The position numbers were made by a program, and so were the translations under genes. Below are positions 1-6,849 of a DNA stretch of 7,955 bases, piece after piece; within the stretch, counting starts at the first letter, position 1, and each line of letters opens with the position of its first letter. This DNA comes from Marivivens sp. (GTDB lineage Bacteria > Pseudomonadota > Alphaproteobacteria > Rhodobacterales > Rhodobacteraceae), in assembly GCA_024642185.1 (NCBI GenBank), contig JAHEBR010000091.1, forward strand, positions 1 through 7,955, in the 5' to 3' direction. Below the pieces are notes generated by a model, which searched no databases, was not told where the DNA came from, and saw only the letters and a list, made by a program, of their open reading frames with translations.

Positions 1-902
1 ACGAGGATTTCGGGGCTCGCGCCGATCACCTGAAAATCGCCGAAGTTGAAGAAGAACATGAAGGGCGAGGGGTTGGTGCGCCGCAGCGAGCGGTAGAGCG
101 CGAAGGGCGGCTCGCGGAACTCCTGCGTCCAGCGCTGCGCCGGAACCACCTGAAAGATATCGCCCGCGCGGATATAGTCCTTGGCCTTCTCCACGGCGGC
201 CATATAGCCATCCTTGGTGAAATTCGAGACCGGCGGAGCAGGCGGTTTGGGGGCTGCCAGATCGCGGGTGGCCGCAGGCACGGACCGCTCGAGCGCCCGC
301 TGCGCGTCCATCACCCGCTCGGCGGCTTGGGCATAGGCAGCCTTGGCCGAGAGGCCCGCGTTGGCCCAAGCAGGGGCCACGAGGATCACATCGCCCTTCA
401 CCCCGTCGAGTACCGCCACGACCGAAGGGCGCATGAGCACGGCATCGGGCAGGCCGATGGGATCGGGGTTGATGTTGGGCAGGTGCTCGACAAGGCGGAT
501 CATGTCGTAGCCGAGATAACCGAAAAGGCCCGCCGAGGCGCCCGGAAGGCCCTCGGGCAGGTCGATCCGGCTCTCAGTCAGAAGCGCCCGCAGCGAGGTC
601 AGGGGTTCGGTGTCCAGAACCTCGAAACTGTCGTCGTCATAGCGCGCGGTGCGGTTGATCCGCGCCGTGGTGCCGTTGCAATCCCAAATGAGGTCGGGGT
701 TCATGCCGACGATGGAATAGCGCCCACGCACCTCGCCGCCGGTCACGCTTTCAAGCATGAAGGCGTGCTTGCCCGCGCCCGCAAGCTTCAGCATCAGCGA
801 CACAGGCGTGTCGAGATCGGCCGCAAGGCGGGTATAGACCACCTGGTTCTTGCCAGCCTCATAGCCGGAGCGGAAGGTCTCGAAATCGGGCAGAAGCGAC
901 AT
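1..902 (-). CDS. trpE: Anthranilate synthase component I, N-terminal 300 residues (partial)
   Basis: TrpE, with the glutaminase subunit TrpG, converts chorismate to anthranilate, the first committed step of tryptophan synthesis in the cytoplasm. The visible 300 codons hold the N-terminal regulatory domain and the beginning of the chorismate-binding domain. The MLES motif near residues 49-52 belongs to the tryptophan feedback-binding site of the family. AGDIFQVVPAQRW (about residues 244-256) and the stretch NPSPFMFFFNFGDFQVIGAS just before the edge are characteristic of TrpE rather than PabB. The catalytic C-terminal part (about 200 residues in a typical 500-residue TrpE) lies outside the window. 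The ATG at 900-902 begins MSLLPDFETF, as in related TrpE proteins, and no in-frame start lies close upstream. It sits 14 nt behind the chaperone gene stop, with no visible Shine-Dalgarno sequence in the gap (CCCCCGGTTCGCCC), so coupled translation is an inference. Confidence 0.96.
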   Translation of the reverse strand, partial: MSLLPDFETFRSGYEAGKNQVVYTRLAADLDTPVSLMLKLAGAGKHAFMLESVTGGEVRGRYSIVGMNPDLIWDCNGTTARINRTARYDDDSFEVLDTEPLTSLRALLTESRIDLPEGLPGASAGLFGYLGYDMIRLVEHLPNINPDPIGLPDAVLMRPSVVAVLDGVKGDVILVAPAWANAGLSAKAAYAQAAERVMDAQRALERSVPAATRDLAAPKPPAPPVSNFTKDGYMAAVEKAKDYIRAGDIFQVVPAQRWTQEFREPPFALYRSLRRTNPSPFMFFFNFGDFQVIGASPEIL

Positions 903-916
903 GGGCGAACCGGGGG

Positions 917-2758
917 CTACTGGAAGTTGGCGTTCACGGCGTTCACCGCGGACTGGTTGATCTTGACCTCGGTGCCGGTCTGGATGACGCCGACATAGGC
1001 GTCGAACAGATCCTGAACGATGCTCGCGGTGACCTGTTCCGCGATCGAGACCCGCTCGGCGGCGAGCGCGGGATCATCGGCAGCGGGCGGCGAGATGCTG
1101 TCGAGGCGGACAAGGATCGCCTCGCGGCCCGTATCCAGAACGCGGACCTCCCCAGGCTGCATTTGGAAGACGGTCGACACAAAGTCGGTCGGGGTTCCGG
1201 CAACGAAGCTGCGGCGGGTCAGCTCGGCGTCGGTCGCAGGCTCTAGGCCAAGCGCCGCAAGGTCGCTCGAGGCATCCAGCCCGGCGGCAAGTGCCTCGGC
1301 GGCGGCAATCACCGCCTGGTGCGTCGCTTCAACCCAGGCGCCCAGGCGGACCTCGTCGATGACCTCCTCAAGCGGCATGACTTCGGCCTCGCTTAGGCTG
1401 TCGACGCGGAGGACAAAGACGCCTCCGTCCTCCAATGTCTCAAGCTCGGGATAGTCTCCCGGCTTGGCCGCGTTCGCGGCCGCCCGGAAGGAATCATAGG
1501 CGGCGATGCCGTCCTCGCTCGCATCGCTGAAGCTGATTGTGCCGAGCGCCATGCCCAGTTCGCTCACCAGATCCTCGGGCGTGGCTCCGCCAGCCAAAAG
1601 GTCGGTCACGCGGCTCACCTGATCGTCGATCATCCGGCGGGCGCGGGCATTGGCCAGCTCGTCGCGCAGATCGTCGCGGGCGTCGTCGAAGGACACCTCA
1701 TGGGCGGCCAGGACGGCATTCACCCGAAACAGGGCAGGGCCGAAGGACGAGGCGAAGGGGCCAACCACGTCGCCGGGGTTGGCCGCAAAAGCGGCCGCGC
1801 CGGCCGCGCCAAGCTGATCCTTTGAAACATCGCCCATATCCACGTCAGCCAAATCGAGGCCACGGTCGGCGACCAGCGTGTCGAAATCCTTGGCGCCGCT
1901 TTCAACGGCGGCACGGGCCGCGTCGGCGGCAGCCTGATCGCCAAAGGCGAGGCGCTCGACAAGGCGGCGCTCGGGCTGGACATACTCGCTGATCCGCTGC
2001 TGATAGAGATCGCGCAGGGCGGTTTCATCAACCTCGACCGTATCCTGCAACATATCCGGCGTCAGCCAGGCAAAGGTAATCGCTTTGGTTTCCGGGCGGG
2101 TGAACTCGGGCTGATGCGCGGCGTGATAGGCAATGAGATCGGCCTCGGTCGGCTCGGGCACCAGATCGGTCAGGATTGTTGCATCAACGGTCGCGCGGGT
2201 CACCGAGCGGCGCTCGCCAAGATAGGTGGCCAGAACGGTCGAATAGGTGGGTGATGCGGGTACGCCGCCGACGACAGCCGCCTGCAGCAGCGTACGGGCG
2301 ATCTCTTCGCGCAGTGCCGTCTCGAACTCGGCCTCTGATTGGCCCTGACGTTCGAGTGCCGCTTTGTAAGAGAGGCGATCAAATTGGCCGGATAGACCTT
2401 GGAACGCCGAGATCGTCAGGATCTGTTCGCGCACCCGTTCGTCGCCCACCGAAAGGCCCAGCTGGGCCGCTTCGTTATCGAGGGCACGGCGGGCGACCAT
2501 CTGTGCCAGAACCGCCTGATCGAGGCCGATCGCCTGCGCCTCGGCAAAGCTGAGGGGCGCGCCGATCTGGGCCTCGTAGGCGCGCATCTGCTGGTTCATC
2601 TCGCGGGCATAATCGTTGAGGGCGATATCCTTGTCACCGACCGAGCCAAGGGTGCGGACCGTGCCGGACAAGCCTGTCGCGCCAAAGCCGACCATCCCGA
2701 AGAACAGAAGCCCGACGATGCCCCAGAGAATGACTTTGTTGCCCTTTTTCGCGGCCAT
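917..2758 (-). CDS. ppiD: Membrane-anchored SurA/PpiD-like periplasmic folding chaperone (parvulin fold)
   Basis: 613 residues, close to the length of E. coli PpiD. A lysine-rich start (MAAKKGNK) is followed by one hydrophobic segment at residues 9-29 and then by periplasmic sequence, the N-in topology of PpiD. Residues about 35-160 resemble the SurA N-terminal chaperone domain (the helical YARE, FAEAQAIGLDQ and FDRLSYKAAL segments). Residues about 262-352 follow the parvulin outline (RRLVERLAF, DFDTLVADRGLD, AANPGDVVGPFASSFG). The histidines usual in active parvulins (RH-I-L at the start, G-H-I at the end) are replaced by RRLV and GPAL. This argues for a holding chaperone rather than an active prolyl isomerase, as reported for PpiD. 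PpiD proteins help newly exported polypeptides at the Sec translocon. I chose the ATG at 2756-2758 because it places the basic residues directly before the membrane segment; an ATG 19 codons upstream adds only unconserved polar residues. It lies between the aminotransferase (93 nt upstream) and trpE (14 nt downstream). Confidence 0.9.
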   Translation of the reverse strand: MAAKKGNKVILWGIVGLLFFGMVGFGATGLSGTVRTLGSVGDKDIALNDYAREMNQQMRAYEAQIGAPLSFAEAQAIGLDQAVLAQMVARRALDNEAAQLGLSVGDERVREQILTISAFQGLSGQFDRLSYKAALERQGQSEAEFETALREEIARTLLQAAVVGGVPASPTYSTVLATYLGERRSVTRATVDATILTDLVPEPTEADLIAYHAAHQPEFTRPETKAITFAWLTPDMLQDTVEVDETALRDLYQQRISEYVQPERRLVERLAFGDQAAADAARAAVESGAKDFDTLVADRGLDLADVDMGDVSKDQLGAAGAAAFAANPGDVVGPFASSFGPALFRVNAVLAAHEVSFDDARDDLRDELANARARRMIDDQVSRVTDLLAGGATPEDLVSELGMALGTISFSDASEDGIAAYDSFRAAANAAKPGDYPELETLEDGGVFVLRVDSLSEAEVMPLEEVIDEVRLGAWVEATHQAVIAAAEALAAGLDASSDLAALGLEPATDAELTRRSFVAGTPTDFVSTVFQMQPGEVRVLDTGREAILVRLDSISPPAADDPALAAERVSIAEQVTASIVQDLFDAYVGVIQTGTEVKINQSAVNAVNANFQ

Positions 2759-2851
2759 GGTGCGAGCCCTATCCTGTCTTGTCTTTTCACGGCCCTCGGA
2801 CCGGCTGCATTTCAATAGGCGGGCACGGGCCGGGGCGCAAGGCCACGGGGG

Positions 2852-4045
2852 CTAGAGCCCGGTGTTTGCCTTGGTAAAGTCGTCGAGCCGGTCGAAGAGC
2901 TTGACCACGCCCGCGCGGTCGATATTGGCGAATGCGATGCGAAGCTGGCGCCCGCCCTCGGGGCGCTCATCAGGCATGAACATGGTGCCGGGCAGAAGGA
3001 GGATGCCCGCGTCTTTCACCAGCCGCTTGGCCAACTCGTCCGAGCGAATGCCGAACGGATGTTCTACATAGGCAAAATAAGCGCCGCAACCGAGCAGCTT
3101 CCAGCCCTGCGCGGCAAGGCGGGGAAAGCCTTCGACGATGGCCGCGCGGCGGTCGAGGATCTCATCCCGCTCGCCCGCAAGCCACTGGCCGAGGTTGCGC
3201 ATCCCCCAAAGGGCCGCGCGCTGGCCGATCTGGTTGGGGCAGATGGCGACCGTATCGAGGAACTTCTCGACCTCGGCCAGACGATCCGGGTTTGCCACCA
3301 TCGCACCGACGCGGTGGCCGGTCAGGCGATAGGCTTTGGAAAAGGAATAAAGCTGGATCAGGGTCTGATCCCAATCCGCCTCTGAAAAGAGGTCATGCGG
3401 CGCGCCGGTGCGGGCATCGAAATCGCGATAGGTCTCGTCGACGATCAGGGCGATGCCGCGGGCCTTGCACAGATCATAAAAGGCACGAAGCGTCGCGGCG
3501 GGGTATTCGACGCCGGCGGGATTGTTGGGGCTGACCAGAACGATCGCGCGGGTGCGCGGGGTGATCAGCGCAGCGGCATCCTCGGCGTCGGGGATCAGGC
3601 CCGAGCGAGTGGGCAGGCAGACCGTCTTGACGCCGGATATATCAAGCCACATCCGGTGATTGAAATAATAGGGGATCGGCAGGATCACCTCGTCGCCATC
3701 GGTGCAAAGCGTGTCAATGGCGGCGGTGAAGGCCTGATTGCATCCCGAGGTGATGCAGACCTGCTCGGCGCGCACCGCGCCACCATAGGCCGAGGTCCAC
3801 TGGCCGGCGATCTCGTCGCGCAGCTCGGGCAGGCCGAGCACGGGGCCATAAAGATGCGCCTCGGGCTCGTTCAGGGCGACATCGGCGATGGCCTGACGGA
3901 GGGGCGCAGGCGGCGGATCGACGGGGGCGGCTTGGCTCACGTTGATGAGCGGGCGATCTTGGCTGAACGTGACGCCCTCAAGCCAGCGGCGGGCCTCCAT
4001 CACAGGCGGGGCAAAGGTCGTCGATGTTCTCGGTCTTGGATCCAT
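2852..4045 (-). CDS. PLP-dependent class I/II (fold type I) aminotransferase
   Basis: 397 residues, full length for an AspC/AlaT-like aminotransferase. SFSKAYRLTGHRVG contains the Schiff-base lysine, K237, with the downstream phosphate-binding arginine. SPNNPAG (172-178) carries the asparagine that contacts PLP. IVDETYRDF (201-209) gives the aspartate for the pyridine nitrogen and the tyrosine for the ring hydroxyl. LRIAFAN (368-374) holds R369, the arginine that usually binds the substrate carboxylate. SGCNQAF (100-106) matches the phosphate-cup loop. The substrate cannot be read from the sequence. Aromatic, aspartate, alanine or branched-chain substrates are all possible, and the setting (gpt and DUF2127 upstream, a chaperone and trpE downstream) does not decide it. 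The ATG at 4043-4045 follows a weak AGAAAGA ribosome-binding site. It starts 38 nt after the DUF2127 stop and is probably co-transcribed with it. Confidence 0.93.
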   Translation of the reverse strand: MDPRPRTSTTFAPPVMEARRWLEGVTFSQDRPLINVSQAAPVDPPPAPLRQAIADVALNEPEAHLYGPVLGLPELRDEIAGQWTSAYGGAVRAEQVCITSGCNQAFTAAIDTLCTDGDEVILPIPYYFNHRMWLDISGVKTVCLPTRSGLIPDAEDAAALITPRTRAIVLVSPNNPAGVEYPAATLRAFYDLCKARGIALIVDETYRDFDARTGAPHDLFSEADWDQTLIQLYSFSKAYRLTGHRVGAMVANPDRLAEVEKFLDTVAICPNQIGQRAALWGMRNLGQWLAGERDEILDRRAAIVEGFPRLAAQGWKLLGCGAYFAYVEHPFGIRSDELAKRLVKDAGILLLPGTMFMPDERPEGGRQLRIAFANIDRAGVVKLFDRLDDFTKANTGL

Positions 4046-4083
4046 TGCCGCATCTTTCTAAAGAGTTGTGGTCCGAAGCTAAC

Positions 4084-4566
4084 CTATTCTTGCCCACGTG
4101 TCTGGCGCCGTTCCAGCCAAACAAGAGCGATCACCACGAGGTCGATGATCGTCAGCGGCAAGAGCAGAAGATCGCGCTGGATGGCGAACTCGACCAGTTG
4201 GAATGCGACGAAGCCCCAGAGCACCGTCATGGCGAAATGATAGGCCCATTTCACGCGGAAGAAGAGGGTCGTCACGACGAAGATATTAAGAATGCCGTGG
4301 CCAAGGAGATAGATCGCGTAGACCCCATCCGCGCCCGGTCCGAGCGCTGCCGCCCATTCAAAAAGGGTGCTGGAAATCGGATCGGTCGGATCCTCAGCCA
4401 ACTCATTCCGGACAAGCCAGTCCACCAGCTTTGGTATCGACCCAGCCGGCGCTAAGGCCAGCGCGACCCCACCGATGAACTGGAAAGTGCCCAAAAGGCC
4501 CTGTCCGAACAAAAACAGACGATAGGCCCACTCGACAACCGGGCTGGCCTTGGGAAGGGGGGGCAC
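4084..4566 (-). CDS. DUF2127 family integral membrane protein
   Basis: 160 residues with about four hydrophobic membrane segments at residues 13-40, 79-102, 108-128 and 133-152. The spacing and signatures fit DUF2127: an opening segment YRLFLFGQGLLG, then the soluble NELAEDPTDP, YLLGHGILNIF, VKWAYHFAM, FQLVEFA and a final IDLVVIALVWLERR. The first loop is long (about 40-78) and the tail is short and charged. The biochemical role of this family is unknown to me, and I do not assign one. The start is GTG at 4564-4566, because no ATG precedes the first membrane segment. AAGGA, overlapping the gpt 3' end, lies 10 nt before it. Only 6 nt separate it from the gpt stop, so the two are very likely co-transcribed and translationally coupled. 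The aminotransferase follows after 38 nt. Confidence 0.85.
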   Translation of the reverse strand: MPPLPKASPVVEWAYRLFLFGQGLLGTFQFIGGVALALAPAGSIPKLVDWLVRNELAEDPTDPISSTLFEWAAALGPGADGVYAIYLLGHGILNIFVVTTLFFRVKWAYHFAMTVLWGFVAFQLVEFAIQRDLLLLPLTIIDLVVIALVWLERRQTRGQE

Positions 4567-4572
4567 TTTGGA

Positions 4573-5076
4573 TCAATCCTTGCCGCGATAGGGCTCGACG
4601 TATTGCAGGGCCATGTCCCAGGGGAAGAAGATCCAGGTATCCTGGCTCACCTCGGTGATGAACGTATCCACCTGCGCCCGTCCCTTGGGCTTGGCATAGA
4701 CGGTTGCAAAATGGGCCTTGGGATAGAGGCTGCGAACAAGTTCCAGCGTTTTGCCGGAATCCACAAGATCATCAACAATGAGCACGCCGGTCCCGTCGCC
4801 CATCATTTCGGCATCCGGAGCCTTGAGAACCTTGGCTTCCGACCTGTCCTGATGGTCGTAGGATCTGACGCTGACCGTATCGACCGTGCGGATATCCAAT
4901 TCGCGCGCCACGATCATCGCAGGCGCCATGCCGCCGCGCGTGATGGCGACGACCGCTTTCCACGCACCATCTTCGGGGCCGTGGCCGTCAAGCCGCCATG
5001 CCAAAGCGCGCGAGTCGCGGTGAATCTGGTCCCAACTGACGTGGAAGCCTTTTTCATGGGGCAAACGATCGGTCAT
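4573..5076 (-). CDS. gpt: Xanthine phosphoribosyltransferase
   Basis: 167 residues, a little longer than E. coli Gpt (152). The enzyme joins PRPP with xanthine, guanine or hypoxanthine to form the nucleotide, recycling purines at the inner face of the membrane. [13 protein letters not shown] (98-110) is the type I phosphoribosyltransferase PRPP loop with its paired aspartates. ITRGGMAPA (45-53) is the conserved RGG region. [14 protein letters not shown] (72-85) is the flexible loop region. [16 protein letters not shown] (118-133) and [10 protein letters not shown] (146-155) match the base-binding end of Gpt, where the conserved tryptophan stacks on the purine. The ATG at 5074-5076 is chosen for its GAGGA site 8 nt upstream and because the family begins near [16 protein letters not shown]. 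An upstream ATG at 5169 would add 31 residues without family resemblance. It heads a likely operon with DUF2127. Confidence 0.95.
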   Translation of the reverse strand: MTDRLPHEKGFHVSWDQIHRDSRALAWRLDGHGPEDGAWKAVVAITRGGMAPAMIVARELDIRTVDTVSVRSYDHQDRSEAKVLKAPDAEMMGDGTGVLIVDDLVDSGKTLELVRSLYPKAHFATVYAKPKGRAQVDTFITEVSQDTWIFFPWDMALQYVEPYRGKD

Positions 5077-5084
5077 GGCAGCAT

Positions 5085-5089
5085 TCCTC
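5085..5089 (-). promoter_or_regulatory. Ribosome-binding site of gpt
   Basis: GAGGA on the minus strand, 8 nt before the ATG at 5076. It decides between this start and the longer open frame beginning at 5169, which has no comparable site. Confidence 0.75.
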
Positions 5090-5160
5090 AGGTCAGGACA
5101 ATTTTCAGAGAAAATACCCACCTTGGCAGGATATACCAGAGCGTTTCGTCCTTCAGCCAT

Positions 5161-5204
5161 GCGGGCCAATGCCCGCTCGGCCGAGGCCGAAAAAATTCGG
5201 TCGG
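5161..5204 (-). other. Tandem inverted repeats after fabI, possible transcript-end or processing structure
   Basis: Directly behind the fabI stop the sequence can fold into a hairpin: arms CCGA-CCGAA and TTCGG-TCGG (5181-5204) with a four-base loop and a two-base bulge. Next comes a perfect six-base stem GCGGGC/GCCCGC with a four-base loop (5161-5176). A ten-base palindrome CTCGGCCGAG (5176-5185) overlaps both. In the minus-strand transcript the uridine run is in the loop of the first hairpin and none follows the second stem, so this is not a standard Rho-independent terminator. It may stabilise or mark the fabI message end, or simply be GC-rich noise. It separates fabI from the gpt group. 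Confidence 0.35.
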
Positions 5205-5205
5205 T

Positions 5206-6012
5206 TTACACCGTGGTGATATCCGGGGAATCGACCGCCTTCATGCCGATCGCATGATAGCCCGCATCGACATGCAGGCACTCGCCCGTCACGCCCGAGC
5301 CGAGATCCGACAAGAGGTAGAGCGCCGATTTGCCCACATCCTCGATCGTTACGTTGCGGCGCAGGGGCGAGTTATACTCGTTCCACTTCATGATATAGCG
5401 GAAATCGCCGATGCCACTGGCGGCCAGTGTCTTGATCGGGCCGGCGCTGATCGAATTGACGCGGATACCTTCCTTGCCAAGATCCTCGGCCATATAGCGC
5501 ACCGACGCCTCAAGCGCGGCCTTGGCCACACCCATCACGTTGTAATGCGGCATGACCTTCTCGGCGCCGTAATAGGTGAGCGTCAGGCACGAGCCACCTT
5601 CGGGCATCATCGCGGCGGCGCGTTTCACGACGGCGGTAAAGGAGTAGACCGAGATATCCATCGACATCAGGAAATTCTCGCGGCTCGTGTCCACATAACG
5701 GCCGCGCAGCTCGTTCTTGTCGGAAAAGCCGATGGCATGGACGATGAAATCGAGCTGGCCCCAGGTCTTTTCGAGCGAGGCGAAGAGGGCATCGACCGAG
5801 TCCATGTCCGAGACATCGCACGGCAGCACGATCTTCGAGCCAAGGCTCTCGGCCAGCGGATCGACCCGCTTCTTCAGCGCGTCGCCCTGATAGGAAAAGG
5901 CAAGCTCGGCGCCTGCATCGGCAAGCGCTTTGGCGATGCCCCATGCGATCGACTTGTCATTCGCGAGCCCCATGATCAGGCCGCGTTTGCCCTTCATCAA
6001 ATTCGTCGACAT
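5206..6012 (-). CDS. fabI: Enoyl-[acyl-carrier-protein] reductase (NADH), FabI type
   Basis: 268 residues (E. coli FabI has 262). It reduces trans-2-enoyl-ACP with NADH in the last step of each round of type II fatty acid elongation, in the cytoplasm. The Rossmann start is GLIMGLANDKSIAWGIAKAL (11-30). The FabI catalytic pattern is present: Y147 in TLTYYGAEK, and Y157 with K164 in YNVMGVAK (the Y-x6-K arrangement that separates FabI from the Y-x3-K of ordinary short-chain reductases). The glycine in HAIGF (92-96), whose replacement is linked to triclosan resistance in E. coli, is unchanged. SAGPIKTLAASGI (189-201) is the substrate-binding loop and VTGECLHVDAGYH (241-253) the C-terminal signature. 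The ATG at 6010-6012 has GGGAGG 5 nt upstream; an ATG 22 codons further up adds unconserved residues. It is divergent from pdxH and separated from gpt by 129 bp. Confidence 0.97.
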   Translation of the reverse strand: MSTNLMKGKRGLIMGLANDKSIAWGIAKALADAGAELAFSYQGDALKKRVDPLAESLGSKIVLPCDVSDMDSVDALFASLEKTWGQLDFIVHAIGFSDKNELRGRYVDTSRENFLMSMDISVYSFTAVVKRAAAMMPEGGSCLTLTYYGAEKVMPHYNVMGVAKAALEASVRYMAEDLGKEGIRVNSISAGPIKTLAASGIGDFRYIMKWNEYNSPLRRNVTIEDVGKSALYLLSDLGSGVTGECLHVDAGYHAIGMKAVDSPDITTV

Positions 6013-6017
6013 CCAAA

Positions 6018-6023
6018 CCTCCC
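6018..6023 (-). promoter_or_regulatory. Strong ribosome-binding site of fabI
   Basis: GGGAGG on the minus strand, 5 nt before the ATG at 6012. It fixes the start at MSTNLMKGKR rather than at the upstream ATG at 6078. Confidence 0.8.
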
Positions 6024-6049
6024 TTGCCTTTCGGCCCCAATTTCGATCC

Positions 6050-6078
6050 GGTGTAGGCGATTGGCGAGAGTGCTTCAA
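6050..6078 (-). promoter_or_regulatory. Candidate fabI promoter
   Basis: On the minus strand TTGAAG (6073-6078) and TACACC (6050-6055) are 17 nt apart, a weak but reasonable housekeeping-sigma match. It would leave a leader of about 30 nt before the fabI ATG. A competing reading uses TTGACG (6096-6101), which has the better -35 box, with TTGAAG as the -10 element. The sequence does not settle which is used, or whether both are. Confidence 0.35.
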
Positions 6079-6131
6079 GACTGAGAGCGACGCTGCGTCA
6101 ACCTTCGGACAGATTCAAGGAGAGGCCACAA

Positions 6132-6737
6132 ATGAGCGACCGTGACGGCATTTTTTCGGGCGACGATCCGTTCGTAATCGCGCGACGCTGGCTGGCCGAA
6201 GCTGAAGGCTCCGAGCCCAACGATCCCAACGCGATAGCTTTGGCTACGGTCGATCCTGCGGGTCTACCGAACGTTCGTATGGTGCTTCTAAAGGAGATCG
6301 AAGATGCAGCGTTCGTCTTCTACACCAATTATGAAAGCGCCAAGGGGCAGGAGCTTGACGCTTCGGGCAAAGCCGCCTTCGTCATGCATTGGAAATCCCT
6401 TCGGCGACAAATCCGAGTTCGAGGTGTGGTGAGCCGCGAGGACGGGCCGCAGGCCGACGCCTATTTCCGCTCGCGCAGCCTCAAGAGCCGGCTCGGCGCC
6501 TGGGCCTCTGCTCAGTCGCGCCCCCTGTCGTCTCGGGCAGCGCTCGTAGCTGAAGTGGCCAAGGTGACGGCCGCGAAAGGAATCGATCCGGACCGTCCGC
6601 CGTTTTGGGGCGGTTACAGGATTTTACCACTAGAGATTGAATTCTGGGCCGATGGCCCATTTCGATTGCACGACAGGTTTCGCTGGATCCGCGATTCTTC
6701 TGACGAAGCGTGGAAAATCATCCGCCTTAATCCTTGA
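6132..6737 (+). CDS. pdxH: Pyridoxamine/pyridoxine 5'-phosphate oxidase
   Basis: 201 residues, about the usual length for the family (E. coli 218). It is an FMN-dependent oxidase that converts PNP or PMP to pyridoxal 5'-phosphate, the last step of de novo and salvage vitamin B6 synthesis, acting as a cytoplasmic dimer. RMVLLK (49-54) and [13 protein letters not shown] (63-75) are FMN-contact stretches. LRRQIRVRG (90-98) and [14 protein letters not shown] (119-132) match the central conserved region. FWGGYRI (158-164), IEFW (169-172), RLHDRF (178-183) and the WKIIRLNP terminus form the C-terminal dimerisation region with its PLP-contacting arginine and histidine. The ATG at 6132 follows AAGGAG (6117-6122) by 9 nt. 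It diverges from fabI. Its stop codon lies inside the TTGACA of the downstream promoter. It supplies the cofactor used by the aminotransferase at 2852-4045; no regulatory link is visible. Confidence 0.97.
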   Translation: MSDRDGIFSGDDPFVIARRWLAEAEGSEPNDPNAIALATVDPAGLPNVRMVLLKEIEDAAFVFYTNYESAKGQELDASGKAAFVMHWKSLRRQIRVRGVVSREDGPQADAYFRSRSLKSRLGAWASAQSRPLSSRAALVAEVAKVTAAKGIDPDRPPFWGGYRILPLEIEFWADGPFRLHDRFRWIRDSSDEAWKIIRLNP

Positions 6738-6763
6738 CATTCACGCTTCGTGAACGGCATCTT
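6734..6763 (+). promoter_or_regulatory. Probable promoter of the cold-shock gene, with an inverted repeat in the spacer
   Basis: A perfect -35 TTGACA (6734-6739) overlaps the pdxH stop codon. At 18 nt spacing CATCTT (6758-6763) is a poor but possible -10 box; alphaproteobacterial promoters often have strong TTGAC and weak -10 elements. The spacer holds TTCACG-CTT-CGTGAA (6740-6754), a perfect six-base inverted repeat placed where a bound repressor would block RNA polymerase. Transcription would begin near 6770, giving a leader of about 80 nt. Confidence 0.5.
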
Positions 6764-6769
6764 CTTGAA

Positions 6770-6849
6770 ACGGAGAGGAATTCTCCGGTGTTATCGGTGC
6801 CCCCGTGGGAGAGGGCGGTTTCGGGAAGCGCTGTTGAGAAGCTCTATGA
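6770..6849 (+). promoter_or_regulatory. Structured 5' leader of the cold-shock gene
   Basis: If the promoter call is right, about 80 nt precede the cold-shock ATG. CGGAGA-GGAAT-TCTCCG (6771-6787) is a perfect six-base stem with a five-base loop at the very 5' end. TTCTC (6781-6785) in that region is also complementary to GAGAA (6836-6840) of the ribosome-binding site, an alternative pairing that could hide the site. Long structured leaders are typical of cold-shock genes such as E. coli cspA, but the pairing seen here is only five bases. Confidence 0.3.

Noticed and set aside
327..998. Open frame of 223 codons on the plus strand, antisense to trpE
   Set aside because: TrpE on the other strand is certain, and the antisense translation is low in hydrophobic patterning and unlike any family I recognise.
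2759..2851. Promoter or terminator in the 93-bp gap between the aminotransferase and the chaperone gene
   Set aside because: TTGAAA on the minus strand (2810-2815) has no matching -10 box at 16-18 nt, and no hairpin followed by a T run is present. I see nothing firm in this gap beyond a weak AGGATAGGG ribosome-binding site.
3395..4240. Open frame of 281 codons on the plus strand, antisense to the aminotransferase
   Set aside because: The opposite strand encodes an aminotransferase with all key residues; the frame is an effect of codon bias.
5077..5169. N-terminal extension of gpt from an ATG at 5169
   Set aside because: The added 31 residues do not resemble the family, and a good ribosome-binding site lies before the ATG at 5076. 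The extension would also run through the inverted repeat region.
4603..6084. Open frame of 493 codons on the plus strand, antisense to gpt and fabI
   Set aside because: It lies wholly opposite two clearly recognised genes, its translation has no family resemblance and is rich in H, R, D and G as expected from the reverse strand of GC-rich genes, and it has no ribosome-binding site of note.
6740..6754. TTCACG-CTT-CGTGAA as a terminator for pdxH
   Set aside because: The stem is only six bases, is not GC-rich, and no T run follows. Its position within a promoter spacer makes an operator the better reading.
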